This document shows positions 38,306-46,699 of a DNA stretch of 64,000 nt, piece by piece. A program made the translations under genes and the position numbers. The notes beneath the pieces were generated by a model that did not search any database, had not been told where the DNA came from, and saw only the letters and a program-made list of their open reading frames with translations. Source of the DNA: Frateuria_A sp035944355 (lineage in GTDB: Bacteria; Pseudomonadota; Gammaproteobacteria; Xanthomonadales; Rhodanobacteraceae); NCBI RefSeq assembly GCF_035944355.1, contig NZ_DASZBH010000014.1:248001-312000 (forward strand). The letters are read 5' to 3'. The number at the start of each line of letters is the position of its first letter. The stretch's first letter is position 1.

Positions 38306-39916
38306 ATGTACCATCCGCGCATGCGATCGAAGCCATTTTCCTTGCCCGACTCCGGTCCACTGCTGGGCGTCGTCTACGTGTCGCTGTGGCTGGTGCTGCT
38401 GCCTACCCAGCAGCCCTACTGGATGCTTCCGTTCGGCCTGCGTTTCGCCGCCCTGCTGATCGTGCCGATACGCCAATGGCTATGGCTGCTCGGACTGGAA
38501 CTGGCCGCAACGATCATCCTCGACCTGCGCTCCGGACTGCCGGCTGTGTGGGAAACCTTCGTGGTGGGCGACCTGCCCGAGCCGCTGGTGATGCTGGTGA
38601 GCTTGTGGCTGCTGCGGCGGGTCAACCTGCATGCGAACCTGCGCGACCCGGAGGAAGCCACGCGCCTGTTGCTCTCGGCCGTGCTGGTGGTGGGCGCGGT
38701 CGCGGCCGCCGACGCGGTGATCCTGGCGCTGCTGCACGAGAACACCGATCCGGCCGCGATGGCGCGAGCGCTCGGGCGCGAACTGCTGGGCAACTATCTG
38801 GGCGTCCTGCTCATCGCGCCGCTGGCGATCATGCTGCTGCGTGCTCGCCCCAGCCGGAAGATGCTCGCCAGCCTGGTGATGGACGGCCTGCTGGTGATGC
38901 TGCCGGCCATGACCCTGCTGTTGATGCTTTCCGAGCACGCCGCGCCGCAGCCGGAGTTCGCCCGCGTGCTATCGCTTGCGCCCGTGCTGTTCTTCGCGTT
39001 CCGGCACGGTTGGCGCGGCGCCACGTTGGCCATGCTGATCTCCTGCCTGGGGATGACTGCGGTGGACCACCAGCCCGGCCATCCGCAGAACGCGGCCGGC
39101 TACCTGTTCCTGGCCGTGGCGGGCACCGGCGCGCTGATGCTCGGCGCCGCAACCGATGCCCTGCGCCGCAGCAGCGAGCGAGTCGCCGAGCAGAACGTGT
39201 ACCTGGGCGCCGTCAACCGCCGCCTCGACCAACTCGCACGCCAGCTGCGAGATGCCGCCCGCGGCAACCTGCAGGCGGAAGAGAGCCAGCGCCGCCACAT
39301 GGCGGCCGAACTGCACGACGAGCTGGGCCAGAACATCACCGCCATCCAGACCCACATGAAGCTCGCCCAGGCGCGCCTGCGTCAGGCCGGACTGGAAGAC
39401 ATCAGCGTTTCGGTCAATACCATCCTGGGCTACATGCGCCGGGCGCTGCACCGGCTGCTGGACGACCTGCGCCCGGCCGTGCTGGATGAATTCGGCCTGC
39501 TGCGCGCATTGGACGAGGGCCCGATCCGCGACCTGCTGACCACGGCAGGCATCGCCTTCCACACCGACATGCGCGGTGATCCGCGGCTGCTCGACGAAGA
39601 CACCCGCACGGCGGTGTACCGACTGGTACAGGAAAGCGCCACCAACGCCGTCAAGCACGCCCAGGCCAGCGAATTCCGGTTGCGCCTGCGCATCGGCGAA
39701 CGCCATGGCGGCGTGCTGGCCCTGCTCGATATCCGCGACGACGGGATCGGCCTGCCCAGCCGGCTGCCTCGCGGTGGCCGAGGCCTGCAGGGCATGCGCG
39801 ACCGCGTCACCTCGCTCGGTGGCCTGTTCCGGCTGCGCCCCAACCATCAGGGCGTGCACCTGCGGGTTTTGTTGCGGGGCAGCACGCCGGGCCGGGATCA
39901 GGGACGTCTGACCTAG
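38306..39916 (+). CDS. MASE1-type membrane histidine kinase (UhpB-like)
   Basis: Sensor kinase of 536 residues. The N-terminal half (about 10-285) has about eight membrane helices in the MASE1/UhpB style, then a coiled coil, the HisKA_3 dimerisation domain with the phospho-histidine H337 in AELHDELGQNITAIQ, and the HATPase domain with QESATNAVKHAQ (N box) and DIRDDGIGLP (G1 box). It pairs with the divergent NarL-type regulator. The start is ambiguous: GTG 38288, ATG 38306 and ATG 38321 are all possible; I chose 38306 for its upstream AGGGCAGG. Confidence 0.88.
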   Translation: MYHPRMRSKPFSLPDSGPLLGVVYVSLWLVLLPTQQPYWMLPFGLRFAALLIVPIRQWLWLLGLELAATIILDLRSGLPAVWETFVVGDLPEPLVMLVSLWLLRRVNLHANLRDPEEATRLLLSAVLVVGAVAAADAVILALLHENTDPAAMARALGRELLGNYLGVLLIAPLAIMLLRARPSRKMLASLVMDGLLVMLPAMTLLLMLSEHAAPQPEFARVLSLAPVLFFAFRHGWRGATLAMLISCLGMTAVDHQPGHPQNAAGYLFLAVAGTGALMLGAATDALRRSSERVAEQNVYLGAVNRRLDQLARQLRDAARGNLQAEESQRRHMAAELHDELGQNITAIQTHMKLAQARLRQAGLEDISVSVNTILGYMRRALHRLLDDLRPAVLDEFGLLRALDEGPIRDLLTTAGIAFHTDMRGDPRLLDEDTRTAVYRLVQESATNAVKHAQASEFRLRLRIGERHGGVLALLDIRDDGIGLPSRLPRGGRGLQGMRDRVTSLGGLFRLRPNHQGVHLRVLLRGSTPGRDQGRLT

Positions 39917-39964
39917 GAATTTTTCCAATACCGCAGTCGTGAACACATCGTTAGCATCGGTTCC

Positions 39965-40158
39965 ATCGATGTGGGGGAGCCGCCATCGCAAGATGGCGTG
40001 CCGTGGTCACCGTGGGGACGGTGGCCACGAAGAATGGCAGGATGCCGTTCCGCCGATACCAACGGCGCCGCCGGGCAAGCGAGCAATTCGCACAGGCCGG
40101 GCGTCAGGTGGTACCGGATCAGCCGTGGGCGGACAGGAGTCCTCCCGCGGCTTTTTTT
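39965..40158 (+). ncRNA. Candidate structured small RNA between the kinase gene and fur
   Basis: The 308-base gap after the kinase contains a chain of perfect or near-perfect hairpins: CGCCATC-GCAA-GATGGCG (39981-39998, GNRA loop), CGTGGTCACCGT with ACGGTGGCCACG (40002-40029), GAATGGCA-GGA-TGCCGTTC (40032-40050), GCCG/CGGC (40053-40067), GCGA/TCGC (40080-40092), and a terminator (40122-40158). GGA lies in the apical loop of the third hairpin and of the terminator, as in CsrA/RsmA-binding RNAs. No start codon-led reading frame with homology is seen. I could not find a convincing promoter, so it may also be processed from the kinase mRNA. End points are approximate. Confidence 0.5.
40122..40158 (+). 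terminator. Rho-independent terminator with AGGA loop
   Basis: A 13-pair stem (GCCGTGGGCGGAC with GTCCTCCCGCGGC, one mismatch and one G-T pair) closes on AGGA and is followed by seven T. It ends plus-strand transcription before the convergent fur gene. Confidence 0.85.
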
Positions 40159-40224
40159 ATGCCCGCTTTCTGCGGAGCCTTACCGGAAACGGGGCAAACC
40201 GTACTGGCCGCTGGCCGCTCTGCC

Positions 40225-40641
40225 TCAGCGCCCCTTCCCCTTCGAGCGCACGTACAACACCAGACTGTGGTCCTCCAGCACGTAGCCGTGCTTGGCGGCG
40301 ATCTCCTGCTGCAGCCGCTCGATCTCTTCGCTGACGAACTCGATGACCTTGCCGCTGTCTACGTCGATCATGTGGTCATGGTGCTTGCCGCGGTCGAGTT
40401 CGTAGACGGCATGGCCGCCTTCGAAGTTGTGCTTGACCACGATGCCCGCGGCCTCGAACTGAGTCAGCACGCGGTAGACGGTGGCCAGCCCGATGTCTTC
40501 CTGGTCCGCGAGCAGTTTCTTGTAGACGTCCTCGGCGGTGAGGTGCTGCACCCCCTCCTCCTCGAAGATCTGCAGGATCCGCGTGCGCGGATGGGTGACC
40601 TTCAGGCCGACCCGGCGCAGTTCTCTGGTTTCCTGTTCCAT
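40225..40641 (-). CDS. fur: Ferric uptake regulator Fur
   Basis: Iron-responsive repressor of 138 residues: N-terminal winged helix (THPRTRILQIFEE, YRVLTQFEAAGIV) and C-terminal dimerisation domain with the metal-binding HHDHMIDVDSGKVIEF. In place of the CxxC structural-zinc pair of E. coli Fur it has DVDS, as in Pseudomonas-type Fur. ATG 40641 was chosen because GGAA precedes it; the in-frame codon four positions earlier is TTG. It is divergent from bamE, a pairing conserved in many gammaproteobacteria. Confidence 0.95.
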   Translation of the reverse strand: MEQETRELRRVGLKVTHPRTRILQIFEEEGVQHLTAEDVYKKLLADQEDIGLATVYRVLTQFEAAGIVVKHNFEGGHAVYELDRGKHHDHMIDVDSGKVIEFVSEEIERLQQEIAAKHGYVLEDHSLVLYVRSKGKGR

Positions 40642-40716
40642 AGCAAGTTCCAAGCACGGCGCACCAAGGCCGTTAGTGTATCATCCGACACCTTTACGAT
40701 CCGGACGCAAACACGC

Positions 40717-41166
40717 ATGCACAAGCTGATTCGCACGCTCGGTTCGGCCATGCTGGCGCTCTCGCTGGCGGGCTGCGGACTGGTCTACGTCCCCGACGTG
40801 CAGCAGGGCAACGTCCTGGACAAGAAGATCGTCGACCAGCTCCAGCCGGGCATGACCAAGCACCAGGTGCTCGTGCTGCTGGGTTCGCCGTCGGTGCATA
40901 CGCCGTTCAACGACAACCGCTGGGACTACGTCTCCACCCAGCAGCATCGCGGCGGAGCGATCAAGATCCGCACCTTCACACTCACCTTCAACAACGACAC
41001 CCTGGTGCGTACCGAGGGCGACTTCTTCGCGCAGGATCCGGAGCAGATGCTCAAGGACAGCAAGAAGTACCACGCCTCCTACCCGGTCGATGAGACCCAG
41101 GGCGACAAGAGCAAGAGCGGCGGCGAAGAAAGCGGGTCGGGCACGCCCGGCTCGGGCACTCCCTGA
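40717..41166 (+). CDS. bamE: Outer-membrane assembly lipoprotein BamE (SmpA)
   Basis: Lipoprotein subunit of the BAM complex that folds outer-membrane proteins. The 149-residue precursor has a signal peptide ending in the lipobox LAGC (cysteine at residue 20), followed by the BamE core with VYVPDVQQGN, QLQPGMTKHQVLVLLGSP and the DRWDYV-like segment NRWDYVS. The last 20 residues are a Gly/Ser/Pro low-complexity tail not seen in E. coli. It converges with rnfH (3 bases between stops). Confidence 0.95.
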   Translation: MHKLIRTLGSAMLALSLAGCGLVYVPDVQQGNVLDKKIVDQLQPGMTKHQVLVLLGSPSVHTPFNDNRWDYVSTQQHRGGAIKIRTFTLTFNNDTLVRTEGDFFAQDPEQMLKDSKKYHASYPVDETQGDKSKSGGEESGSGTPGSGTP

Positions 41167-41169
41167 TCG

Positions 41170-41442
41170 CTAGCGACCGCGGGCGCGACGGCGCCTTGCG
41201 TCCTTGGGGTCCAGCGTGAGCGGCCGGTAGATCTCGACCCGGTCGCCGTCGCGCAGCCGTTGGTCCGGCGCCACGCGTCGACCGAAGATGCCCAGGTGCT
41301 GGTGATCGACCTGGATGCCTTCGCCTTCCAGGCCTGCGGCCGCGACGGCCTGGGCCACGGTGGCGTCCGCGCCGAGCAGCACCCGCCGCAGCAATACGCG
41401 CCCGGGTAGCGCCAGCACCACCTCCACCACGATCTCAGCCAT
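41170..41442 (-). CDS. rnfH: RnfH-family ubiquitin-like protein
   Basis: Small beta-grasp protein (90 residues) of the RnfH family, almost always encoded next to ratA. Family features are the VEVVLALPGRVLLRRV opening, VGIFGR-like LGIFGRRV (about 55-62) and DGDRVEIYRPLTLDPKDARRRRA at the end. The molecular role is not settled. Its ATG overlaps the ratA 3' end by 8 bases. Confidence 0.9.
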   Translation of the reverse strand: MAEIVVEVVLALPGRVLLRRVLLGADATVAQAVAAAGLEGEGIQVDHQHLGIFGRRVAPDQRLRDGDRVEIYRPLTLDPKDARRRRARGR

Positions 41443-41863
41443 AGGCACGCTGGGCCTCGCGGCTGAAATCCTCGACCATGCGCGTGGCAAGGCCCTGGAA
41501 ACCCAGCTTGATGGCGCTGGCGCCCAGGCCCACGTAATCGAAATCCAGCGCGAGGGCGATCTTGCAGCCCTGCTCGCCCAGCGCAATGAACTCCCACACC
41601 CCATCCAGGCTGCGGAACGGGCCTTCCACCAGATGCATGTGCAGGCGCCGCGGAGGCTCGGTGGTGTTGCGGGTGGTGAAGCTCTGGCGCAAGCCGGCGA
41701 ACTTCAGGTCCAGGCGCGCCACCAGCACGTCGCCCTCGCGCTCGAGCACCTGCGCGCCGGCACACCAGGAGAAGCGCTTTGGGTATGCTTCCACATCGTT
41801 GACCAGATCGAACATTTGCGCCGGCGTGTAGTTGACCAGGGCGCTTCGTCGGATTTCGATCAC
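41435..41863 (-). CDS. ratA: RatA / Coq10-like START-domain protein
   Basis: A 142-residue SRPBCC (START-like) protein. Homologues are described as RatA, a toxin blocking 70S assembly in E. coli, and as Coq10, a ubiquinone-binding protein; the second role is the more widely conserved. The protein begins IEIRRSALVNYTPAQMFDLV and includes YPKRFSWCAGAQV. GTG 41863 is the start used here since it gives the conserved N-terminus; smpB is divergent, with 68 bases between. Confidence 0.9.
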   Translation of the reverse strand: MIEIRRSALVNYTPAQMFDLVNDVEAYPKRFSWCAGAQVLEREGDVLVARLDLKFAGLRQSFTTRNTTEPPRRLHMHLVEGPFRSLDGVWEFIALGEQGCKIALALDFDYVGLGASAIKLGFQGLATRMVEDFSREAQRAYG

Positions 41864-41931
41864 GGTAGCCTCATTTTCATTCCGGATGTCCGTTTGCGGC
41901 GGGCACCCGCAAAGGCGCAATTCTAGCGGAC

Positions 41932-42423
41932 ATGGCAAAAGCGAAGGACAAGGACAAGCACGCCGGCGGCACCATCGCGCTCAACAAGCGCGCTCGCCAC
42001 GAGTACCACATCGACCAGCGCTACGAGGCCGGCATCGCGCTGCAGGGCTGGGAGCTGAAGGCGCTGCGCGCGGGACGGATCAACTTCGGCGATGGCTACG
42101 CGGTGGTGCTCAAGGGCGAGATATTCCTGGTCGGCACCTCGATTCCGCCGCTGATCAGCGCCTCCACCCACGTGATCGCCGAGGACCGCCGCACGCGCAA
42201 GCTGCTCCTGCACAAGCAGGAGATCGACCAGCTGATCGGCGCCGTCGAGCGCAAGGGCTACACCCTGGTGCCGATCGCGATGTACTGGAAGGGCAACAAG
42301 GTCAAGGTGGAGATCGGCCTGGCGCGCGGCAAGCAGGCGCACGACAAGCGCGACGCCGAAAAGGAACGCGACTGGCAACGCGAGAAGCAGCGCACCATGC
42401 GCGCCCACAACCGCGAGGCCTGA
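41932..42423 (+). CDS. smpB: SsrA-binding protein SmpB
   Basis: Partner of tmRNA in ribosome rescue, 163 residues. The beta-barrel contains IALNKRARHEYHI, GWELKALRAGRINFGDGYAVV and the C-terminal basic tail (about 130-163) that enters the empty mRNA channel. It lies directly upstream of ssrA on the same strand, the classical arrangement. Confidence 0.98.
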   Translation: MAKAKDKDKHAGGTIALNKRARHEYHIDQRYEAGIALQGWELKALRAGRINFGDGYAVVLKGEIFLVGTSIPPLISASTHVIAEDRRTRKLLLHKQEIDQLIGAVERKGYTLVPIAMYWKGNKVKVEIGLARGKQAHDKRDAEKERDWQREKQRTMRAHNREA

Positions 42424-42442
42424 ACGTTCGGGTCCGCGCACG

Positions 42443-42472
42443 TTGAAGGGCACGGCGCCGGCCCCATATACT
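42443..42472 (+). promoter_or_regulatory. Predicted sigma-70 promoter of ssrA
   Basis: TTGAAG and TATACT with an 18-base spacer, about 30 bases before the mature 5' end of tmRNA, leaving room for a short processed leader. Confidence 0.6.
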
Positions 42473-42501
42473 TCCACGACTGACCAGCTCAGCGTTTCCC
42501 C

Positions 42502-42855
<354 letters not shown>

Positions 42856-42879
42856 ATACGGCATCGAGCGATGCACGAC

Positions 42880-42917
42880 GGCCGGCATGACGCGCAAGCG
42901 GATGCCGGCCTTCTTTT
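42880..42917 (+). terminator. Rho-independent terminator of ssrA
   Basis: GGCCGGCAT and ATGCCGGCC form a 9-bp stem with a 13-base loop, followed by TTCTTTT. Confidence 0.85.
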
Positions 42918-42931
42918 GTCTGGTGTGTGGC

Positions 42932-43390
42932 CTATGCCGGGCCGTGCACGCGGCTCAGGCTCTGCGCCAGGCTCGCGCTGTCGTAGGGCTTGCCCAGGAC
43001 GGTCACGCGCGCCCCTTCCTCCCCGTCCTGCAGATCCGTGTTGCCGGTGGCGAAGACCAGGCCGATGCCCGGCTGCAACTGACGGGCCCGCTCAGCAAGC
43101 TCGGTACCTGACATGCCTGGCAGCCCCACGTCGGTGACCAGCACATCGATGTGGCGCTCGCGCAGCACGGCCAGCGCATCCGGGCCGTATTCGGTTTCCA
43201 CGACCTCGTGCCCGAGGTCCCTCAGCATGTCGGCCGCATCCATACGGATCAGGACATCGTCCTCCACCAGCAGGACGGACAGCGGCTTCGGATCGGATAC
43301 CTGCGACCCCGCCGCGTCGGCGGAAGCCGCAGCAGGCTTCAGCGCCGCGCCGCACTGCCCGGGCATATCGGAAATGGACCGAATGGACAT
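42932..43390 (-). CDS. Single-domain response regulator (CheY-like receiver)
   Basis: Stand-alone receiver protein of 152 residues with no output domain. A roughly 37-residue Ala/Ser/Pro-rich N-terminal tail precedes the receiver (VLLVEDD at about 39-45, phospho-acceptor D87 in VLVTDVGLPGMSG, K134 in VLGKPY). It resembles receivers found fused to hybrid kinases (the FixJ-like LPGMSG type). No kinase gene is adjacent; it lies between tmRNA and a tRNA cluster. ATG 43390 is the likely start, with GTG 43396 possible. Confidence 0.8.
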   Translation of the reverse strand: MSIRSISDMPGQCGAALKPAAASADAAGSQVSDPKPLSVLLVEDDVLIRMDAADMLRDLGHEVVETEYGPDALAVLRERHIDVLVTDVGLPGMSGTELAERARQLQPGIGLVFATGNTDLQDGEEGARVTVLGKPYDSASLAQSLSRVHGPA

Positions 43391-43408
43391 GGACACCGTG
43401 GAATCAGT

Positions 43409-43495
43409 TGGTGCCCGGAGCGGGGGTCGAACCCGCATAGCCTTGCGGCTGAGGGATTTTAAGTCCCTTGCGTCTACCAGTTTCGCCATCCGGGC
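43409..43495 (-). tRNA. tRNA-Leu (anticodon UAA)
   Basis: 87-base type II tRNA with a long variable arm, acceptor GCCCGGA paired with TCCGGGC, anticodon loop CTTAAAA and encoded ACCA. Last of four tRNAs transcribed from the pgsA side. Confidence 0.97.
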
Positions 43496-43600
43496 GGATG
43501 CGTGAACCAGCGGCATGCTAGCAGCACGCGATAAGCCCACCCAGTTTTTCATGCGCGGGATCGCGTGCGCCTCAGAACCCGGATGTCCTGTGCCGCGGGC

Positions 43601-43625
43601 AAAAAAAGACCCGCCGTAGCGGGCC
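43601..43625 (-). terminator. Rho-independent terminator after tRNA-Cys
   Basis: GGCCCGC and GCGGGTC form a stem with TACG loop on the minus strand, followed by TTTTTTT. It lies between tRNA-Cys and tRNA-Leu, so tRNA-Leu likely has its own promoter or depends on read-through. Confidence 0.8.
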
Positions 43626-43641
43626 TTCGAAGATTGCGCAA

Positions 43642-43715
43642 TGGAGGCCAGGGTCGGAATCGAACCGGCGTACACGGCTTTGCAGGCCGCTGCATGACCA
43701 CTCTGCCACCTGGCC
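43642..43715 (-). tRNA. tRNA-Cys (anticodon GCA)
   Basis: 74-base tRNA with acceptor GGCCAGG / CCTGGCC, anticodon stem-loop GGCCTGCAAAGCC and encoded TCCA end. Confidence 0.97.
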
Positions 43716-43746
43716 ATCGCGCGCGGAACGCGTGTGCGGTCCGCTC

Positions 43747-43776
43747 AAAAAAACAAAACCCCGGTGGTCCGAGGTT
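43747..43776 (-). terminator. Rho-independent terminator after the second tRNA-Gly
   Basis: On the minus strand AACCTCGG and CCGGGGTT pair around ACCA, followed by TTGTTTTTTT. It separates tRNA-Gly from tRNA-Cys. Confidence 0.8.
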
Positions 43777-43785
43777 TCAGGAAAC

Positions 43786-43861
<76 letters not shown>

Positions 43862-43952
43862 ATCAAGAGTTGGAAATCATAGCAGAAAGCGACCGGATGG
43901 GAAGGCCTCGCAAGCAAAGCCAGCATGCCCGCGATACACCAGCGCCAAACGA

Positions 43953-43979
43953 CGAAGCCCCGGCAGGGCCGGGGCTTCG
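43953..43979 (-). other. Hairpin between the two tRNA-Gly genes
   Basis: A 12-bp perfect stem (43953-43964 with 43968-43979) with three-base loop, no T-run. It may be a processing site or a weak terminator. Confidence 0.5.
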
Positions 43980-43987
43980 ATCGAAAC

Positions 43988-44063
<76 letters not shown>

Positions 44064-44100
44064 ATCGGAGCCGCGCATTTTAGCGACGAAAAACGACCCG

Positions 44101-44715
44101 TCAAGCCTCGGCGTCCATACCTTCGCCAGGCTGCTTGGGCGGGTCGCCGCGCAATATCGGCCAGGCTGCCCGCAGGTAATGCAGGCCCGACCATATCGTC
44201 AGCACGCCGGCGATCACCAGCAGGCCTTCGCCGATGTGGTACAGCCGCAGCGCCTCGGCGCTCTTCTCGTGCTGAACGATCAGCACCACCAGCGCGATCA
44301 TCTGCATCACCGTCTTGAGCTTGCCGACGAAGGCGACCTTGACCGTCGCGCGCATGCCGATCTCGGCCATCCATTCGCGCAGCGCGGAGATGCTGATCTC
44401 GCGTCCCACGATGATCGCCGCGGTCACCGCCATCAGGATGCCCGGCCAGCCGCCGCGATGGGATTCGACCAGCAGGAACAGCGTCACCGCGACCATGAGC
44501 TTGTCGGCCACCGGGTCGAGGAATGCGCCGAAGGCCGAGGTCAGGTTGAGCCTGCGCGCCAGATAGCCATCCAGCCAGTCGGTGATCGCCGCCAGCAGGA
44601 ACACCACCGCGGCGGTGATGTTGTGGCCGGGAAACTTCCAGTAGAAAACCACCACCATCACCGGCAGCAGCGCCACGCGGAACAGGGTCAGCCAGGTGGG
44701 GAGGTTGATGCGCAT
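44101..44715 (-). CDS. pgsA: CDP-diacylglycerol--glycerol-3-phosphate 3-phosphatidyltransferase
   Basis: Makes phosphatidylglycerophosphate, the precursor of phosphatidylglycerol and cardiolipin. The 204-residue membrane protein begins MRINLPTWLTLFRVALLPV and carries the CDP-alcohol phosphotransferase motif DGYLARRLNLTSAFGAFLD, followed by PVADK (about 49-72). About five membrane segments are seen. It sits between uvrC and the tRNA cluster as in enterobacteria. The last 15 residues are a hydrophilic tail. Confidence 0.95.
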   Translation of the reverse strand: MRINLPTWLTLFRVALLPVMVVVFYWKFPGHNITAAVVFLLAAITDWLDGYLARRLNLTSAFGAFLDPVADKLMVAVTLFLLVESHRGGWPGILMAVTAAIIVGREISISALREWMAEIGMRATVKVAFVGKLKTVMQMIALVVLIVQHEKSAEALRLYHIGEGLLVIAGVLTIWSGLHYLRAAWPILRGDPPKQPGEGMDAEA

Positions 44716-44764
44716 GGTGCTATCCGTCGGTGATCAACGTCAGTGTGGCACAGGGATTTGCGGG

Positions 44765-46591
44765 CTATCCGTGCAGGGCCGCATAGATGCGCTCCGCCAG
44801 GCCGCGGTCGATGCCCTTGATCGATGCAAGCTCCTCCACCCCGGCCGCCTCCACCCCGGCCAGGCCACCAAAGGCCTTCAGCAGCGCCGCACGGCGGCGC
44901 GCACCGATACCGGGCACATCCTCTAGCACGCTGCGCTCGCGCGCCTTCTCCCGGCGCTTGCGGTGGCCGCTGATGGCGAAGCGGTGCGCCTCGTCGCGCA
45001 CCGCCGCCACCAGGTGCAGCGCGGGAGAGGCCGGACCCGGGTGGATCTCGCGGCCCGAGCGGGCCAGCACCAGGGTTTCCTCGCCCGCGCGTCGCCCTGG
45101 CCCTTTCGCCACGCCCACCACTTCGATGCCATCGACGCCGAGCTCGGCCAGCACTTCCAGCGCCTGCGCAACCTGTCCGCCGCCGCCGTCGATCAGCAAC
45201 AGGTCCGGCCTTGCCCCCTCGCCTGCCGCCACCTTGCGGAAGCGCCGGGTGAGCGCCTGGTGCATGGCCGCGTAGTCGTCCCCCGGCGTGATGCCGGCGA
45301 TGTTGAAACGGCGGTAGTGCGACTTCTCCGGCCCCTCCGGCCCGAACACCACACAGGAGGCGACGGTCGCCTCGCCCATCGTGTGGCTGATGTCGAAGCA
45401 CTCGATACGCCGCGGCGGGTCGGACAGCTCGAGCAGTTTCCGCAGGTCGTCGAAGCGGGCGCCGAGCGTCTGTCGGCTGGCCAGGCGCGAAGTCAGCGAG
45501 GCCTGCGCATTGCGTTCGGCCATCTGCAGGAAGCGGGCACGCTCGCCGCGCACGCTGGACTTGATCTCCACCGCGTGGCCGGCCTGCTCGCACAACACCT
45601 GCGCCAGCAAGGCCTGGTCGGGAATCGGGTCGCACAGGATGAGCTCGCGCGGCACCGGACGCTCCAGGTAGTACTGCGCGATGAACTGGGCCAGCACGTC
45701 GGCCGGGTCGGCGTCCAGCGGCAGCCGCGGGAAGAAGTCGCGCGTGCCCAGGCTGATGCCGTTGCGGAAGAACAGTACGCTCACGCAGGCCATGCCGCCC
45801 TCGATGCGGCAGGCGATCACGTCCATGTCGGCACTGGCGCCCTGCACGTGGTGCTGCGCCTGCAGCTTGCGCAGCGCGGCGACCTGGTCGCGCAAGGCCG
45901 CGGCGCGCTCGAAGTTGAGCTCCGCGGCCGCCTTTTCCATCGACGCGGCCAGTTCGTCGATCACCGCGCTGCTGCGCCCTTCCAGGAACATCTGCGCATG
46001 GCGTACGTCGGCGGCGTAGTCTTCCACGCCGATCAGCCCCACGCAGGGCGCGGTGCAACGGCCGATCTGGTGCTGCAGGCAGGGCCGCGAGCGGTTGCGG
46101 AAGTAGCTGTCCTCGCACTGACGCACCTTGAACAGCTTCTGCATCAGGTTGAGGCTTTCGCGCACGGCGAAGGCGCTCGGGTAGGGCCCGAAGAAGCGTC
46201 CCGGCAGGTTCTTGGCGCCGCGGTGGAAGGCCAGCCGCGGATAGTCCTCGCCGCCGGAGAGATAGATGTAGGGGTAGCTCTTGTCGTCGCGCAGCAGGAT
46301 GTTGTAGCGCGGCTTGAGCGACTTGATCAGCTGCGATTCGAGCAGCAGCGCCTCGCCCTCGGTGCGCGTGACGGTGGTTTCGCAGCGGGCGATCTGCGAA
46401 ATCATCGCGTTGATGCGCGGCTCCATGCGCGGCTTGAGGAAGTAGCTGCCGACGCGCTTCCTGAGGTTGCCCGCCTTGCCCACGTACAGCAGCTCGCCCT
46501 CGGCGTCGAAGTAGCGGTAGACGCCGGGCGAGGTGGTCAGGGTCTGGACGAAGGCCTTGCCGTCGAACGGCGGCGTGTGGGGCGACTGCAT
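44765..46591 (-). CDS. uvrC: Excinuclease ABC subunit C
   Basis: Dual-incision nuclease of nucleotide excision repair, 608 residues. GIY-YIG domain at the N-terminus (GVYRYFDAEGELLYVGKAGNLRKR, about 19-42), UVR motif near 203-238, RNase H-like domain with CFDISHTMGEATVAS, and two helix-hairpin-helix units at the end (IKGIDRGLAERIYAAL). Length matches the family. It lies 49 bases upstream of pgsA. Confidence 0.98.
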   Translation of the reverse strand: MQSPHTPPFDGKAFVQTLTTSPGVYRYFDAEGELLYVGKAGNLRKRVGSYFLKPRMEPRINAMISQIARCETTVTRTEGEALLLESQLIKSLKPRYNILLRDDKSYPYIYLSGGEDYPRLAFHRGAKNLPGRFFGPYPSAFAVRESLNLMQKLFKVRQCEDSYFRNRSRPCLQHQIGRCTAPCVGLIGVEDYAADVRHAQMFLEGRSSAVIDELAASMEKAAAELNFERAAALRDQVAALRKLQAQHHVQGASADMDVIACRIEGGMACVSVLFFRNGISLGTRDFFPRLPLDADPADVLAQFIAQYYLERPVPRELILCDPIPDQALLAQVLCEQAGHAVEIKSSVRGERARFLQMAERNAQASLTSRLASRQTLGARFDDLRKLLELSDPPRRIECFDISHTMGEATVASCVVFGPEGPEKSHYRRFNIAGITPGDDYAAMHQALTRRFRKVAAGEGARPDLLLIDGGGGQVAQALEVLAELGVDGIEVVGVAKGPGRRAGEETLVLARSGREIHPGPASPALHLVAAVRDEAHRFAISGHRKRREKARERSVLEDVPGIGARRRAALLKAFGGLAGVEAAGVEELASIKGIDRGLAERIYAALHG

Positions 46592-46699
46592 GCGTTGGAT
46601 TCTAGCCGCTCCGGCGCGCGAAGCCGTGACTGCGTGCCGAACGCACGGGCGCCTGTCCGGATGGGCTCTCCGGATGGGCCGGTCCGGCGGTTCCGGCGG

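Noticed and set aside
40100..40158. T-box-like GGTGGTACC followed by a terminator
   Set aside because: There is no stem I or specifier loop, no downstream aminoacyl-tRNA synthetase or amino-acid gene on that strand, and T-boxes are not expected in gammaproteobacteria.
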